Source: Oryza sativa Japonica Group
Lineage: Eukaryota > Streptophyta > Magnoliopsida > Poales > Poaceae
NCBI RefSeq assembly: GCF_034140825.1
Contig: NC_089036.1
Location: forward strand, 25,619,001 to 25,683,000
DNA length: 64,000 nucleotides
Direction: 5' to 3'
Made by a program: the position numbers and the translations under genes. Below the pieces are notes generated by a model, which worked only from the letters and a program-made list of their open reading frames with translations, did not search any database and was not told the DNA's origin. The first letter of the stretch is position 1, and every line of letters starts with the position of its first letter. Below, piece by piece: positions 23,090 to 38,574 of this stretch.

Positions 23090-24723
23090 GGAATAAGTTC
23101 ACTTAGTGACCCTCAAAAGTGATCGAAATCTAATCCGCCCTAAACCATAAAACCGGATATCTCGACCCTTAAACTCTTAAAATCGGTGCAATTTAACCCC
23201 CTTGATGGTTTTGAAGGGAGGTTTTGTTGACGTGGTGGTATTGACTGTGTCTCCTTTACACGTGGCGTTGACGTGGCGTTTAGATGGTATTTAGAATTAA
23301 AAAATATATGTGGGACCCATTTGTCATTGACACATAAAAGAAATTGTTAGACCCGTGTCCCTTCTCTCTCCCCCCTCCCTCTAGTTCCTTCTCCCTTCTC
23401 GCCGCTCCCTCTATCTCTCCCGCGGCTGGTGGCGGGCGGCGAGGGCCGGAGCGGCGGAGGCGCGGGCGTGGCGCGGCGGTCTGCGAGCGGAGGAGACGCG
23501 GGAGTGGCGGTGCAGGCACTGGAGCGGCGGCGGCGGCGGCGCCCGGGCTGAGCTCCACCGCCTCCTCGCCGACAGCGACCAGGCGTTCTAGCAGGAGGAC
23601 GGCGGGCAGCGGCAAGACAAAAATAAGCAGCAGCAGATCTCCAGTTGCAGGGACCAAACATGGAGGGGCAAGACAAACAAGCAGTAGCAGATCTCCAGGA
23701 GCGGAGGCGGCCGCGGCGGCGGTCGTGGTGGTACATGGTCCAGATCGATGTCAAACGGTGGCTACACAGGAGGACCATGTTGTTTCTGAGAGACAATTGC
23801 GGCCTGAATTCACTGTGCGAGGATAGGTACATCAAGCTCACACGCTTGGGCACTCATCGCATTCTCATCCATTATGCCAGGCTGATGCAGTGCTTGTACT
23901 ACAACATCCTCATGAACGAGGTTGGGATGAAGAGCTGGGAGGAGTACACTGAGAAAGATAGGGAGAAGGTCCGGGCGCTGATAGACAACATCGTCGAGCT
24001 CTGCCGTAGTTCGATTCCCAGGTCGCCGCACGACGTGGTTCGCGAACGTCGACGACGTGAGCAGCGTCGGATCGTCGTCGACGACGACGCTCGCCGCCGG
24101 AGCTCCATGTGGTGTCGCGTTTTTGAACGGGGGTATCGGATGGTTCGCCCCAGTTGCATGTCGTCAGGGCGTTTGCTTTCCTCCTCCGCGTCGACCCTTC
24201 TCCGCGGCAAGGAGCCGGGAGAGCTATGCTCGGGTGCCGCCGCCGTCGCCGCTCCAGTGCCTGCCGCCGCCACTCCCGTGTCCCCACCGCTCGCAGGCCG
24301 CCGTGCCACGCCCGTGCCTCCGCCGCTTGCTGCCGTCTCCGCTCACCGCCGCTCAGGCCCTCGCCGCCCTCCGCGGGTGAGAGAGAGAGGGAGCGGCGAG
24401 GAGGGAGAAGGAACCGGAGTGAGGGGAGAGAGAAGGGACACGTGGGTCTCACAATTTTCTTTTATGTGTCAATAGCAAATGGGTCCTACATATATTTTTT
24501 AATTCTAAATGCCAACTAAACGCCACGTCAATGCCACGTGTAAAGGAGACCCGGTCAATACCGCCATGTAGGCGCCACGTCAGCAAAACCGCCCTTCAAA
24601 ACCACCAAGGGAGTCAAATTGCACCGGTTTTAAGAGTTTGGGGGTCGAGATATCTGGTTTTGTGGTTTAGGGTCACGAATTAGATTTCGATCACTTTTGA
24701 GGGTCACAAAGTGAACTTATTCC
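23090..24723. mobile_element. Non-autonomous MULE, GGAATAAGTT family (copy 2)
   Basis: Ends GGAATAAGTTCACTTAGTG and CACAAAGTGAACTTATTCC are inverted repeats, and the arms stay similar for about 500 bases each side, including GC-rich sequence near 23,410-23,600 and 24,190-24,400. Nine-base targets TTATTTAGG (23,081-23,089) and TTAGTTAGG (24,724-24,732) differ at one base. The unique centre, about 23,600-24,130, has coding-like sequence on the plus strand (charged, with a stretch reading HRRTMLFLRDNCGLNSLCED) and is a candidate captured gene fragment. There is no transposase. Confidence 0.85.
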
Positions 24724-25404
24724 TTAGTTAGGTCTCTTATTTTATCATCAAGTTTAGATCACGTCCTTGAACCATAATAGCTTATATATCGTCTCTTAAC
24801 TAACAAAACCAGAGTACGCGAGGTCCTAGGGAAATATTGAGAGACACGATATATCTGATATCATGGTTCAACCCTCGTCACCACCACCGCTCCATAGTCC
24901 TATGCACTGCAATGACCTCATTCGTAGTCATGGTCTCGGCGACCAGAGATCTCTTCCTTTGTGGAGTGGCCCGGTGATGGCCACCACAGTGAAGCTGCTC
25001 GGCGTTGGGTTCACACGAACACAACATTCTTTATGGGGGAACAGTGGAAGAGGATCTCCTTGTCGTGAGGGCATTCACGAGGCAGGCAACCTCGCCATCG
25101 TACAAGGCAGCCCAACCGTGGCCGGAGCCGACGCAACGCTTCATTGTCGTGGGAGAGAGGATGATCGAGGCTTTGGTGGAGAGTGGAGGACATGCACTAG
25201 GCAGAGACATGTAAGCGATCAAGTCGGATGAGTAGCGACAACAAGGCCATGGGGAGGGAAGCACGCTAGGCAATGTAGACGACTCGGGCACAAGTATAGA
25301 TCTGGATCAAGCGGCTGGCCCTCACTCTTCTCCCTACTGGTTGCTGGCCGTCGCCATTGAGCTTCCCCTCATCGACCGCCACCATTATCCCCACCAATCG
25401 CCGC

Positions 25405-26508
25405 TGTCGGTGACATGGGACCGGGAGTATCATGACTTAGAGACTTGAGGCAGACACGATCACCCACGTGGCCTAACCCCCTCGGGGGGGGGGGGGGGTC
25501 GGGCCCGAGGGTGATACGGCCGCCCTTCTCTTTGTCTCCCCGAGGGGTCGGACCGCTCCCGTCTCGGCCCCGAGGGCCGAGGCGCCCCGACCCCTTGTGG
25601 GTTTTGCGCCGCGTATATGGGGTAGGTGAGTATAGCGGGGCTCACCTAACCACATTTATTGCGGTTTGGACGAGCGCGTCACGCCGCATGTAACGCAGTG
25701 CAGCGCACTCGTTTATCCGGTCTGTGACCAGTCACAGACCGATCAGATCGTGGGTTAGGTGGCGACAGGCGGTCTGACGCACGCCTCGCCCCATCCCGTC
25801 AGGATGAGAGCCTCCAAGCACTCGTCCCTAGCCGGAGCCGGCGTGTTAGCTCCTGGAGATGGCACGTTGGTCCCGGTCAGATATATACCAGGCTTCATCC
25901 TAACCATTACAAGCAAGACATTGTATGAAGAGGGGCGAACATGCAGATTGATAAACTGACGCGTGGTGGACAAGAATGACCGATTTGTGACCGGTCTGAC
26001 ACTGGTCATGTCGTCAGCAGACAGCCATGTTCCCACGTCGCGCCTGCTTCCGGCGGAAGTGGAGGTAGGTATGGGCCGTCCCATCAGAAGGTCATTCGGA
26101 CGGCAACCATACAAGTCTCCGTCTGTTTATGAAAAGATAGGATAAGTCCCTACAAAAAAGAGAGAGATGGTGCATGTGGTATCCCCTTGAGGTATAAAAG
26201 GATGACCTTGCCCACTTAGAAGGAGGATCTGGAGGGGGGATCCAGAACGATCAGAGAGGGAGAGAGTAAGAGCTCTCTGGTTCTCCAGCTCTTTTGTAGC
26301 TTCTTCATACATAGATCCACCAAAACACAGGAGTAGGGTATTACGCTTCTCAGCGGCCCGAACCTGTATACATCGCCCGTGTCTTGTGTGTTTCCATTCT
26401 CGCGAACCTTCCACACACCGAGAGCTTAGAATCTCACCCAGGGCCCCCGGCCGAACCGGCAAAGGGGGGCCTACGCGGTCTCCCGGTGAGGAGCCCCACG
26501 CTCCGTCA
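25405..26508. repeat. Solo LTR of an LTR retrotransposon (probably Ty3/gypsy-like)
   Basis: The sequence runs from TGTCGGTGACATGGG to GCTCCGTCA, with the TG...CA ends of a long terminal repeat and a perfect 5-bp target duplication GCCGC on each side (25,400-25,404 and 26,509-26,513). No internal region, primer-binding site or second LTR is present, so it is a 1.1-kb solo LTR left by recombination. It contains a TATA-like GAGGTATAAAAGG near 26,190 that may be its former promoter. Assignment to Ty3/gypsy rests on length and GC-rich composition only. Confidence 0.8.
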
Positions 26509-26770
26509 GCCGCCCCCTAGCCCTGGATTGAGATAGGAAGAGAGGGGGAGAAGTGGAAGAAATTGGGATGCTGACATGTGGGGCCTACATAGGTCCCACG
26601 CGGACTCAGCCGCCACGTCAGTCAAAACTAGAAGTAATGCTACCTTGGTACCCAATATGAACCGTTTTTGCAACATTAGGGGTGTGTTTATCTGGTATTC
26701 CGGTATAGGGATGATTTTAAAACTAGATGACAAGATGAAGGACCTGAAGTGAACCATTTGCTCTTATGGG

Positions 26771-28892
26771 CTATTACTACTAGTATAGGACTTGTGGTGT
26801 GCTAAAGAGGGGCGAACCCAGTTTGTTCGGCTGGGCCGTAAGAACTTTTCTCTGTTGTACATCCTAAATCCATTACGTTCAGGATGTTCAAGTTTATCGC
26901 AACATCACGTTATATGGACTTTGTAGCCTCGTCCCTGGAAAGAGTTCCAGACTACAATAACACCAACCCTATTAGAGCAGGTACAATAGCAGACTATAAG
27001 CTAGCCATAAACACATTTCGAGCAGATAAAAGAGGAGAGAGAAAAGCATCGGACTAAAAATTTATAGCCAGTTACAGCACGGTCTCCAAAATGCATGTGT
27101 GCATGACATGTGGGATCATGTATAAATTCTATAGTATATGTTTATATGTAACTATTGTATGAATTTGCTATTAGATTAACTATAGACGATTAAAAGCCAG
27201 TAGTTGGCTATACTATTAAACTTGCTATTATTCGGTAGAAGGAAAACCAAGAAGTTGACCTGCGAAAGAAGTACCACTTGTCAACTACTAGTAATCAGTC
27301 TAGTATGATACTGCACATCAATCTACGGATTAATTTGATCTCAGATGAACAAATAACCTTATCTTTTTGTTTATATTTATACTTATCTGCTAAAATTTAA
27401 TTTTTCAACCTTAAATTTAAAGCCGATTTTGAGAGTTTTTTTATCAAAGTATTTTTCATTTGCAGATATACCGTTTGGCGAAACGATGGGGCTTAAAACT
27501 TCGCTGGCTCAGGCTCTTCCTCTCGAGAGGAGACGAGAATCATATGAATCCACCTGTGGAATGCCATTGGCTCGCCGTCCTTTTCGAACACCGCCCCTCA
27601 TGCTCACACAGTCACACAGCCGCAGCTTAACGGTTCAATCAATCAGTACAACCACACCATCACAAAATTCACAACGCAGACGAATCCTGTGGATTGCATA
27701 CAGCATGGTGAGTGAGGACTATATTTGTCTCCTATTTATCTCTTGTCCTGCGTTTCTAGCACAGTTGCGGCGACGCATCGTCAGAAACTCAGAATGATTG
27801 GGAGACCGGGGCCACCAGCCCACCAGCGACCGTGACCTGGGCCGCCCGGCTCTTGCCAGCCACAGATGAGCGTAGGTGGCAGCGCCGGATTGGCCGGCCA
27901 CGGCGATCTGAAGGCCACCGTTCACCCACGCGTCCTACGACATGGACGCATGGAAATAACACTTACGTCGCGCATCTCGAGAGGAAAAAAAAACGTGAAT
28001 CCGAAGCGAAAAAGAAACGGAGAAAAGGGCAGCAACAGGATGTGATCTCCTTAGAAATATACTCCGGCAGACAGGAGAACGTTCTGCGCCTCTCCCTGTC
28101 TTGCTTTGTCGCGGGCGTCTTTCCTCGCAGAAAGCGACTCGGCAGAGGGATGAGTTGTGGTAACCGGAAGAGTGTTTTAGAGAGAAGGACGACGACGCAG
28201 GCCACTTAATCATGTACAGGGAAGAGAAATGCATAATTATGTACAGCTAGCTAGCTAGGAGCTAGTGGAGAGCAAGTTCACAATTCATGGAGAGACAACC
28301 AGTAATGAGAAGTTGGCCATGAAGAATATGCTCTCTGCAACGCTATTTTTGTTCATGGATCATAATGCATGGCTTTTGTTGGGGTTTGGTGTCTGTCTCT
28401 AACTCTCTTCACAGCTGGTCCTTGGGACAGAGAGAGACCCTGAAGATTTTGGCCAGAAATTTCTGGAGATTTCCTTTGTGGGAGAAGACGAGCTACGACA
28501 GCTAATGCTGTCACCTCTTACAGCTTGTAGGTTGCAACTAATCGAGCCTGGTGATAAGAATCTCAATTTGTAAGTAGCTACAGCCCGTTGTCTGCCCACG
28601 AAACGATTCGCTGTCTTTGTTATTATTGTTAGCAATAAAGTTTCCGAGCATCTCCATTGGTGGATAAGTACGTATAGTGTATATAAATGGCTGTACAGGA
28701 TAAGATTTCTAAAAGATTAGGCTACTTATACCTGTTTCTACCATATTACGCTTAGGCTAATCGACACAACGATGTGCTGCTGAATTTCGCTTGCACGCCA
28801 GTGTGCTCAGTTATGCACAGCAGAAGAAATCAAACATGCATTTGGCATGCAATAAAAATTCAGCAGTGAACTATGAACAACTGAGAAGATAC
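26771..28892. other. Intergenic region with one MITE, no supported gene
   Basis: Apart from the MITE at 26,975-27,227 I see no gene. The block 27,780-28,210 is GC-rich with overlapping frames on both strands but no domain. A run of CTAGCTAGCTAG occurs near 28,248. Confidence 0.4.
26975..27227. mobile_element. Tourist-like MITE
   Basis: The left end GAGCAGGTACAATAG and the inverted right end (TAGCAAGTTTAATAG) match imperfectly, with TTA directly on each side (26,972-26,974 and 27,228-27,230). The interior has the common rice motif AGATAAAAGAGGAGAGAG and no coding capacity. Confidence 0.65.
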
Positions 28893-29571
28893 TGTTGAAT
28901 AGTCTCACATTGGTTGTGAAAGGACAAAGGACCTAAGATATAAGTGGGGGAGCCCCTCACCTCAATGGCTAGCTTTTGGGTTGGGAAAGGCCCTTTACGA
29001 TTCTACAATTGGTATCAGAGCTAGACTAGGTTAACATCTCTGGTCCGATGGACACGTGTGAAGGCCTGATGGACCGTGGGTGCCTGCGGGGTCTGTATAC
29101 CTGATGGACCGTGGGCCGGGGGGGGCCCGGATATGGTGAAGGGCTGAGGGACACCAATGTGTGAAGGGGGAGATTGTTGAATAGTCCCACATCCTCACCT
29201 CAATGGCTAGCTTTTGGGGACACCAATGTATGAAGGGGAAGATTGTTGAATAGTCTCACATTGGTTGTGGAAGGGCAAATGACCTAAGATATAAGTGGGG
29301 GAGCCCCGTATACCTAATGGACCGTGGGCCGGTGGGGGCCCGGATATGGTGAAGGGCTGAGGGACACCAATGTGTGAAGAGGGAGATTGTTGAATAGTCC
29401 CACATCCTCACCTCAATGGCTAGCTTTCTGGGACACCAATGTGTGAAGGGAAAGATTGTCGAATAGTCTCACATTGGTTGTGGAAGGGCAAAGGACCTAA
29501 GATATAAGTGGGGGAGCCCCTCACTTCAATGGCTAGCTTTTGGGGTGGAAAAGGCCCTTTACGATCCTACA
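28893..29571 (+). mobile_element. TRIM-type miniature LTR element
   Basis: Two 115-bp terminal repeats (28,893-29,007 and 29,457-29,571), each TG...CA, flank a short non-coding interior. A tRNA-Met primer-binding motif TGGTATCAGAGC follows the first LTR at 29,010, and a purine-rich tract (GGGGGAGAT, GGGAAAGAT) precedes each later LTR start. Flanking 5-mers GATAC and AATAC agree at four of five bases. Extra LTR-like starts at 29,173, 29,244 and 29,387 show internal duplication. There is no gag or pol. By my count the outer LTRs differ at 7 of 115 positions, about 6 percent, which suggests roughly two to two and a half million years under a commonly used grass LTR rate. Confidence 0.82.
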
Positions 29572-29576
29572 AATAC

Positions 29577-30057
29577 ATGCATGCTAACTACTCCAGTTTA
29601 TTATGCCTGACCATAGCCGCCCTTTTAGCTCTTCAAACCCTAGCTGAAGTCACATATACAGTGGCTTTGCTGAAGTTCAGTTCAGACCAATTTGTTTTTT
29701 CCCGGAACAGTATATGTAAGCACATCACTTAGAATAATCCCTCCGATTGATCACTAGCCACCAGTTAGGTTCATGAGTGACATAATGATGAGGCTAAGTC
29801 GGTTGTGGTCGGCAAATTCTAACACAAAAAACCCTAACCAGAAACCATTAATCCCCTTATCCTTGACTAATCTGGCACTAATCAATCCCTAAACCAGCCA
29901 TCATTGAGCATATGAGCTCGACCTGTCCGTGGCACGAGTCATCCTCTCGCCCCCCCATATATACCTCTCCTACCTCTTGACACCACACTCAACCGCAGCA
30001 AGCTGCACAGAGCTAGCGTTAGCTTGGTTAGTTGTTCTTAGCATTCTAGCTAGCTCA
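29577..30057 (+). promoter_or_regulatory. PIP2;2 promoter and 5' leader
   Basis: A TATA box (CATATATACC) lies near 29,956-29,965, about 95 bases before the aquaporin start codon, followed by a leader rich in AGCTAG motifs. The TRIM element ends less than 500 bases upstream of the start codon, so the proximal promoter abuts it. Confidence 0.6.
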
Positions 30058-33333
<3,276 letters not shown>

Positions 33334-33945
33334 GATCGGCGGCGGCGGCGCGCGCGAGGTGGCGCTGAAGTGTAGATACGCGTACAAGATGGCCGCCTCT
33401 GTCCAGCACTAGATCAACGAATTCAGCCTTCGCATCCTGCATTTCGCCTCGTGGATAGATTCTACTGCACTATTATGTACTATGTATCCATGCATATGGT
33501 CTCCATTCCTTTGAACTATGTCCGCCATATGTTGCTTCCCGCTGGTGCTTCCAAGTTTGGTTAATTTTCCTTCACATTCTGCATGTATGTAATATTCATA
33601 TGGAGAATTTGTGAATTTGAAGATCATAGTTACTATTATGTGCGATTTATTAAGTACTTTCTGCATGCTTGTCTGTGGAGATGTAAATTAGGCAATTAGC
33701 TTTGTGTGTTTTCGAATTGTGATCTTGCGTTTCTATCTCTATCATCGATCTTCGGCTGCGTGGGAGAGTGAGCTTTATGAATTCAGGATGACGATTGCAG
33801 ACACAAATCATGCGTTGATACGAAGTAACAAACTCGCTGCATAATTTCCTACTACTTAAAGGAAGAGCAACAACAAAAAGGAGAATTCCCTTCAAAAGCA
33901 AATTTTCTCCTTCGAAAAAACAACAAAAAAAGAGAAAAACAAAGA

Positions 33946-33979
<34 letters not shown>

Positions 33980-34180
33980 TTTTTATGGGCCTCTTTATAG
34001 GCCAATATGTCTAACCCAACATGGGCTTTACTTCTGTTTTGTCGTGTCTTTGGGCTTGCATCTGGAAACTTCGGCCTGCACGAGCCCACGGACTCATGTA
34101 GAAGGGCCACGCTCCTTTGCTGGGCCTAGCGCATCGGCGAGGCTGGAGATTTACCGAGACGAAGGCTTTGCCGTTGGGTG
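33334..34180. other. PIP2;2 3' side with a GA microsatellite
   Basis: The first 300 bases are probably 3' UTR. A (GA)n run of about 14 units lies at 33,948-33,976. No gene is recognised up to the target-site copy TTAGGCCAAC at 34,181. Confidence 0.5.
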
Positions 34181-34383
34181 TTAGGCCAACGAATTTTTTT
34201 TATTTTTAACTTTTTTTATTAAAAGTTTTACAAAAATAATTTTCTATTTTGAAAATTGACGGAAGTAGTCGCCTACCGCCCTCTGGGAAGGCGATTTTTA
34301 AAAATCGCCCTCCCAGAGGGCGGCGAAAATGACGTGGCAGACGGCCGTTCGCTCTCGGGCGACGGCCGTCAACGAAATTTGTA

Positions 34384-34611
34384 GGCGGCCCCCTTGCCGC
34401 CCTCCGCGAGGGCGATTTTGTACTGTGCGGGGGGCCGCCTGCAAATGGGCGGCGAGGGGGGGCATGGAATTTTGCAGGCGGCCCCCTTGCCGCCCTTGGC
34501 GAGGGCGATTTTGTACTGTGCGGGGGGCCGCCTGCAAATGGGCGGCGAGGGGGCATGGAATTTTACAGCCGGCCCCCTTGCCGCCCTCCGCAAGGGCGAT
34601 TTTGTACTGTG
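34384..34611. repeat. Tandem sub-repeats in the left inverted arm of the MULE
   Basis: Two full units and one partial unit of 91-93 bp start at about 34,384, 34,477 and 34,568. Each contains GGCGGCCCCCTTGCCGCCCT, a GGCGATTTTGTACTGTGC core, then GGGGGGCCGCCTGCAAATG and a GGCATGGAATTTT stretch. GGCGGCCCCC and GGGGGCCGCC inside one unit are inverted copies, so each unit can fold on itself. Confidence 0.88.
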
Positions 34612-35391
34612 CTCTATATTTTTGTATAAATATCAATAGTTATCAAATCTTTTTATATTGAAAACTATACAAGATTAAAATCTCCAAGACTGGTAAAATA
34701 CAATTTTATTATTTTTTAGGGCATATTTGGATTGTTACCGTACAAATATTTTGTTACCGTACAAATATTTTATTAATTTTTAGGGCATATTTGGATTGTT
34801 AGTGCCAAATTTTTCTTCACGACCAAATATTTGGTAAGGTAAAATTGCATTTGATCATATTTGGTTTGCTGCCAAAATGTAAAATTGTAGTGAAGAATGT
34901 TCTACATAATCTCAAATCTAGATTACGTATTACCAATGAATAGGCTTCCATTTTCGTGTGTTGTGTGCTAGTGGGAAAGAAGATATGAAGAGGTTGCCTT
35001 CATATTGTCAATTATATAGCGTCGTTTTCACTGCAATATATGTGAACTCAATGAGATACATTATTCATTAGATGTGACAAGACGATCACGCGTGGGCGTG
35101 ATTCACTTGATGTAAACAGGCAGCGCCGAAAGTTGATAGTGATAACTCGAGCTGCCGCTTTTCATGTGTGCTGTTGTGGACTGTGCGCGCTACTGGATCT
35201 GACACTACCGTGCAGCGCCGAAAGTGTGTTGTCGTGAGCATAAGTTGTTCTAGCACCATATGAATAAAAAGAACTATGTAGACGAGACAAACACAAGTAG
35301 TACTGCAGTAGTAATAGCAAAAGTAGTACTGCTTTACAAGTTTGTAAGCCAAAAGAAACGGTCACATAAGGACTGAAGAGGTAGAACACTA

Positions 35392-38270
35392 CTAACGAGG
35401 CCTCTTACCCCTGTCCCTCCTACCCTGCGCCCTAATGTGCCCGTGGGAGTACGTGAGTCGGTCCGGGGGTACGGCACGGCCAACCCGTCCTGCCTGTACA
35501 GGTGTGACCTCTGGCTGCTCCTGAGTGTGTGCCTCTGGAGCTCCTCCAAGCTGAGAGGAGCCTAGTACGTCGTGGTGGTCTGCACCGTGCAAGTCGTCGT
35601 CGTAGAACTGGCTAGTAGGACCAGTCCTACCGGCGTGAGACGAAGAGGCCCCAGTACCGAAGATCCCGGCTGCAAATCCTGCTGGACAAGGACCATCAGT
35701 TTCGTACAGGTATTTAACAGTATTAATAAAAAGTAAAGTACCGTGTGGGCGAGGGATCGACGCTCCGTGAGAGGAAGAGCTGGCGAACGCGCCCGAAGAG
35801 GTGGCGAACGCCCCTGCGGAGCTCGTGGAAGCGCCGGTCGTGCCTGCGAACGCGCTCGAAGGCAGACGAGGTCCTGCGATGAGGAAACGTGCAGTTAAAA
35901 CATGGTGACATAATCGTGCAAAAGCTGAAACAAAAATGAACTAATATCTGGGCTGAACTGTACCGTGCGAAACCGGTGCTGTAGGTCGCACTGATCCGAA
36001 GCTAGGGGCGCTCGAAGGCAAACGAGGTCCTGCGAGGATGGATCATCAAGTTACGACGGGGTGATGTTTTCGTACAAAAACAGAAACAAAACTTAAGAAA
36101 CCTCTGGGCTGAGCAGTACCGTGCGAAATAGGTGCCGTAGGTCGAGGTCCTGCTCCGACGGTAGGCGCGCGAGGCCGTGGTTGTACCGGACCAGCTGGAG
36201 GTACGACGTCCACGGCGCTGCGACAGGAGAAGACGCGCATGACCGCACGCATCTTCTCCTGCATCCGGTCGAAGGTCACCCTCTGCTCAACGTCAGTCAA
36301 GTGCAAACCTCTGTTCAACCTCACTTGGACTGCGGTGATATCGGCACTGATATCCCGTGCGGCATCAGCCTATGCAAGATGGAAATAACAAATTCAGTAG
36401 TTGCCCTATATTATGCAAGATAAATGAAATAATTGTAAGAAATAATACAAATTGGATGTACCGCCATGAAGTAGTCTCGGTCACGGTGCGTGGGATACGC
36501 GTCCGTGACAGCGGCAACGTGCGGCTCTGGGGCGTCTGGAGTGAAGGTCACACGCGCACGAGTGCGAGGAAGGTACCAACGAAGGTAGTCACGGTAGTTC
36601 TCCTCCGTGTGTGGGAAGAGCTCGTTGATCACCTCCTCTGTAGCTAACACCCAGTCGTCAACGTACTGCTGTACACGTGGAGCCCAAAGTGCGCCTGCTA
36701 GCTGTCCCCGTCGAGTCAACCTGTGAAGAGAGGTAAATTATATGGCTCGATGAAGTAATTATCATAAAAATTTAGAAATGAACAATCCGAACTCACGAGT
36801 GGTCGGCAGGGAGGACGGTCGGCTGCACGTTGCCCGGAAACACCTGCCTAAGTCCGAACTGTCTCATCACACGCTGCGGGCAGTGAGGCTCAACGAAAAT
36901 GTCGAACACCATCGGCAGGATGGTGAGCCAGTAAGCCTGGTCGCGTGTGCACAAGGACGAAAGTCCTAGCGGTGCTCTCGCAGCGACGGCCTCTTCTGTG
37001 TACGGCTCCCAGATGACGTCGCTCGGCTGGAGACGGTCAAACTCGAACACGAAGTCCGGGTAACCACGTCTCACCTGGACGTGAGCGTAACGACGCTGCA
37101 ATAAACATGATCGGAATTAGACATGTTATGTGAAGAAAAAAAAAGACGACTGATAAACTTATAACGCAGCGAAGTTGCACTAACCCCACGTCGACACCAG
37201 TAAGTCCCCATCGTGGGACCGTCCTCTGGCCACTGCGCGCTGCGACCAACCCCATAGGGTGCGCTGTCCACCACTGGTCGACCTATGGCAAACCTCTCGG
37301 CTGCCCAAAGCTGAAGCAACATAGGGCAGCCAGCGATGATCGCTCCCGCGTCAGTCTTCGTGCACGCCTCACAGAGGGCACGGTACGTGGCTGCTAGCAC
37401 GGCAGAACCCCAGCTCCACTGCGGCACGTCCTGTGGCTGAGCATCCGCGATGGACCGTGCGTAGTGGACCAGCCGGAAGTCCACAGCGTGCCCGTGGGTG
37501 CTAGTGAACATCACCCACCCGAACAACCACAACAGGTACGCCTCAAGGGAGCGTCGGACCGAGTAATCATCAGCGTCAGGGTGTAGAAGGTCCGCCTACA
37601 ATTAAGAATGAAATGTTAGTACAAAACACTCATTCGGTCGCAAATAAGCACGTATGATAATAACAACTTATTTACTTACAGTGAACTGGAGCAACCAAGC
37701 CTTGCTAGGCCCGACTGTAGAGTACGGAGGAAGGGTGGTGGTCGGTCCTAGGTGTGGAAGGCGCATCACCTGCTCGAAGCGCGCAGTGATATCCTCCTTC
37801 CACCCAAAAACACCGTCCACGGGACCAACTGCTGCTCCCGCCAGCGGTAGCCCGAGCAGGTACGACACGTCCTGCAGTGTCGGAGCCATCTCCCCACAGG
37901 GAAGGTGGAACGTGTGCGTCTCAGGTCTCCAGCGGTCTACAAGAGCGGCAAGGAGTGACCGATCTGCATCCCACCGCTTCGCTGGGTCACGGTCGTCCGC
38001 CGCCGCCTCAACAAGCCTACAAAGTGGTAGAAGGCCTGCCGCACGCAACCTGTATAGAGCAAACTTCAAACATAAGTACAACACAAAGCAAAGTTGAGTT
38101 GAAATGTGAACATACGCGTACCAAGGAACGTGACGGGGGTCGACACGCAACCACTCGCGCGACGTGCGTGGACGGAAGGTGCCGAGCTGTGCACCCTCGA
38201 CTGCTGACAGGAACGAGCGGTGGTTCCTGTCAATCCCACGGTTCAACAGCGCCGGTGTGTCGTACGCCAT
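35392..38270 (-). CDS. Plant mobile domain (PMD/MAIN-like) protein inside the MULE
   Basis: Nine segments join in frame with GT-AG borders: 38,270-38,116, 38,049-37,680, 37,595-37,185, 37,095-36,797, 36,720-36,462, 36,369-36,120, 36,029-35,964, 35,873-35,742 and 35,681-35,392, giving 743 residues with no stop. The N-terminal two thirds match the plant mobile domain: HRSFLSAVEGAQLGTF, an RWRPETHTFHLPCGEM block, then TLQDVSYLLGLPLAG and a YLLWLFGWVMF segment. PMD proteins occur in MULEs and Ty3 elements and as host genes (MAIN, MAIL1) needed for silencing and meristem integrity in Arabidopsis. What the passenger does for the transposon is unknown. The C-terminal tail is Pro/Ser/Ala-rich and built of repeated short exons, ending in a basic RGRRDRGKRPR-like stretch. 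A stray ATG-bearing frame upstream of 38,270 was not used because it crosses a likely acceptor. Confidence 0.85.
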
Positions 38271-38574
38271 ACCTGCATCAAATAGGTTGATCAGAAACAT
38301 ATAAATAATTAGTTCAACATAAGTAATAAATGTTGAACTAAGCGAATTACTAACACATATTAAACAAGAGTACAAACAAACAAAAGTGTTTACTCGGAAC
38401 ACTCATCACGATAATATTATGATACAACACCGAATAATTCGCAATACTACTAGTACAACAATAGTCGGAGGTACTCATTACAACAACATTGAATTGAAAT
38501 TACACGATAGAAGTATTTAGTCCGAACACTCATTACATCACAACTGCATTTTATTTCCTAAATCGAAAGCATTG

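Larger units (their letters stand above)
23072..26761. mobile_element. Old MULE, split by a younger MULE and a solo LTR
   Basis: The left end (GCAATAAGTTTATTTAGGTC, once the younger MULE is removed) matches the inverted right end (GCAAATGGTTCACTTCAGGTC) and the similarity continues for about 40 bases. Nine-base flanks are TATCATGGG at 23,063-23,071 and TCTTATGGG at 26,762-26,770, seven of nine identical. Its own sequence is 23,072-23,089, 24,733-25,404 and 26,514-26,761, about 0.94 kb. The interior holds a GC-rich block with short frames and no recognised gene. Confidence 0.6.
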
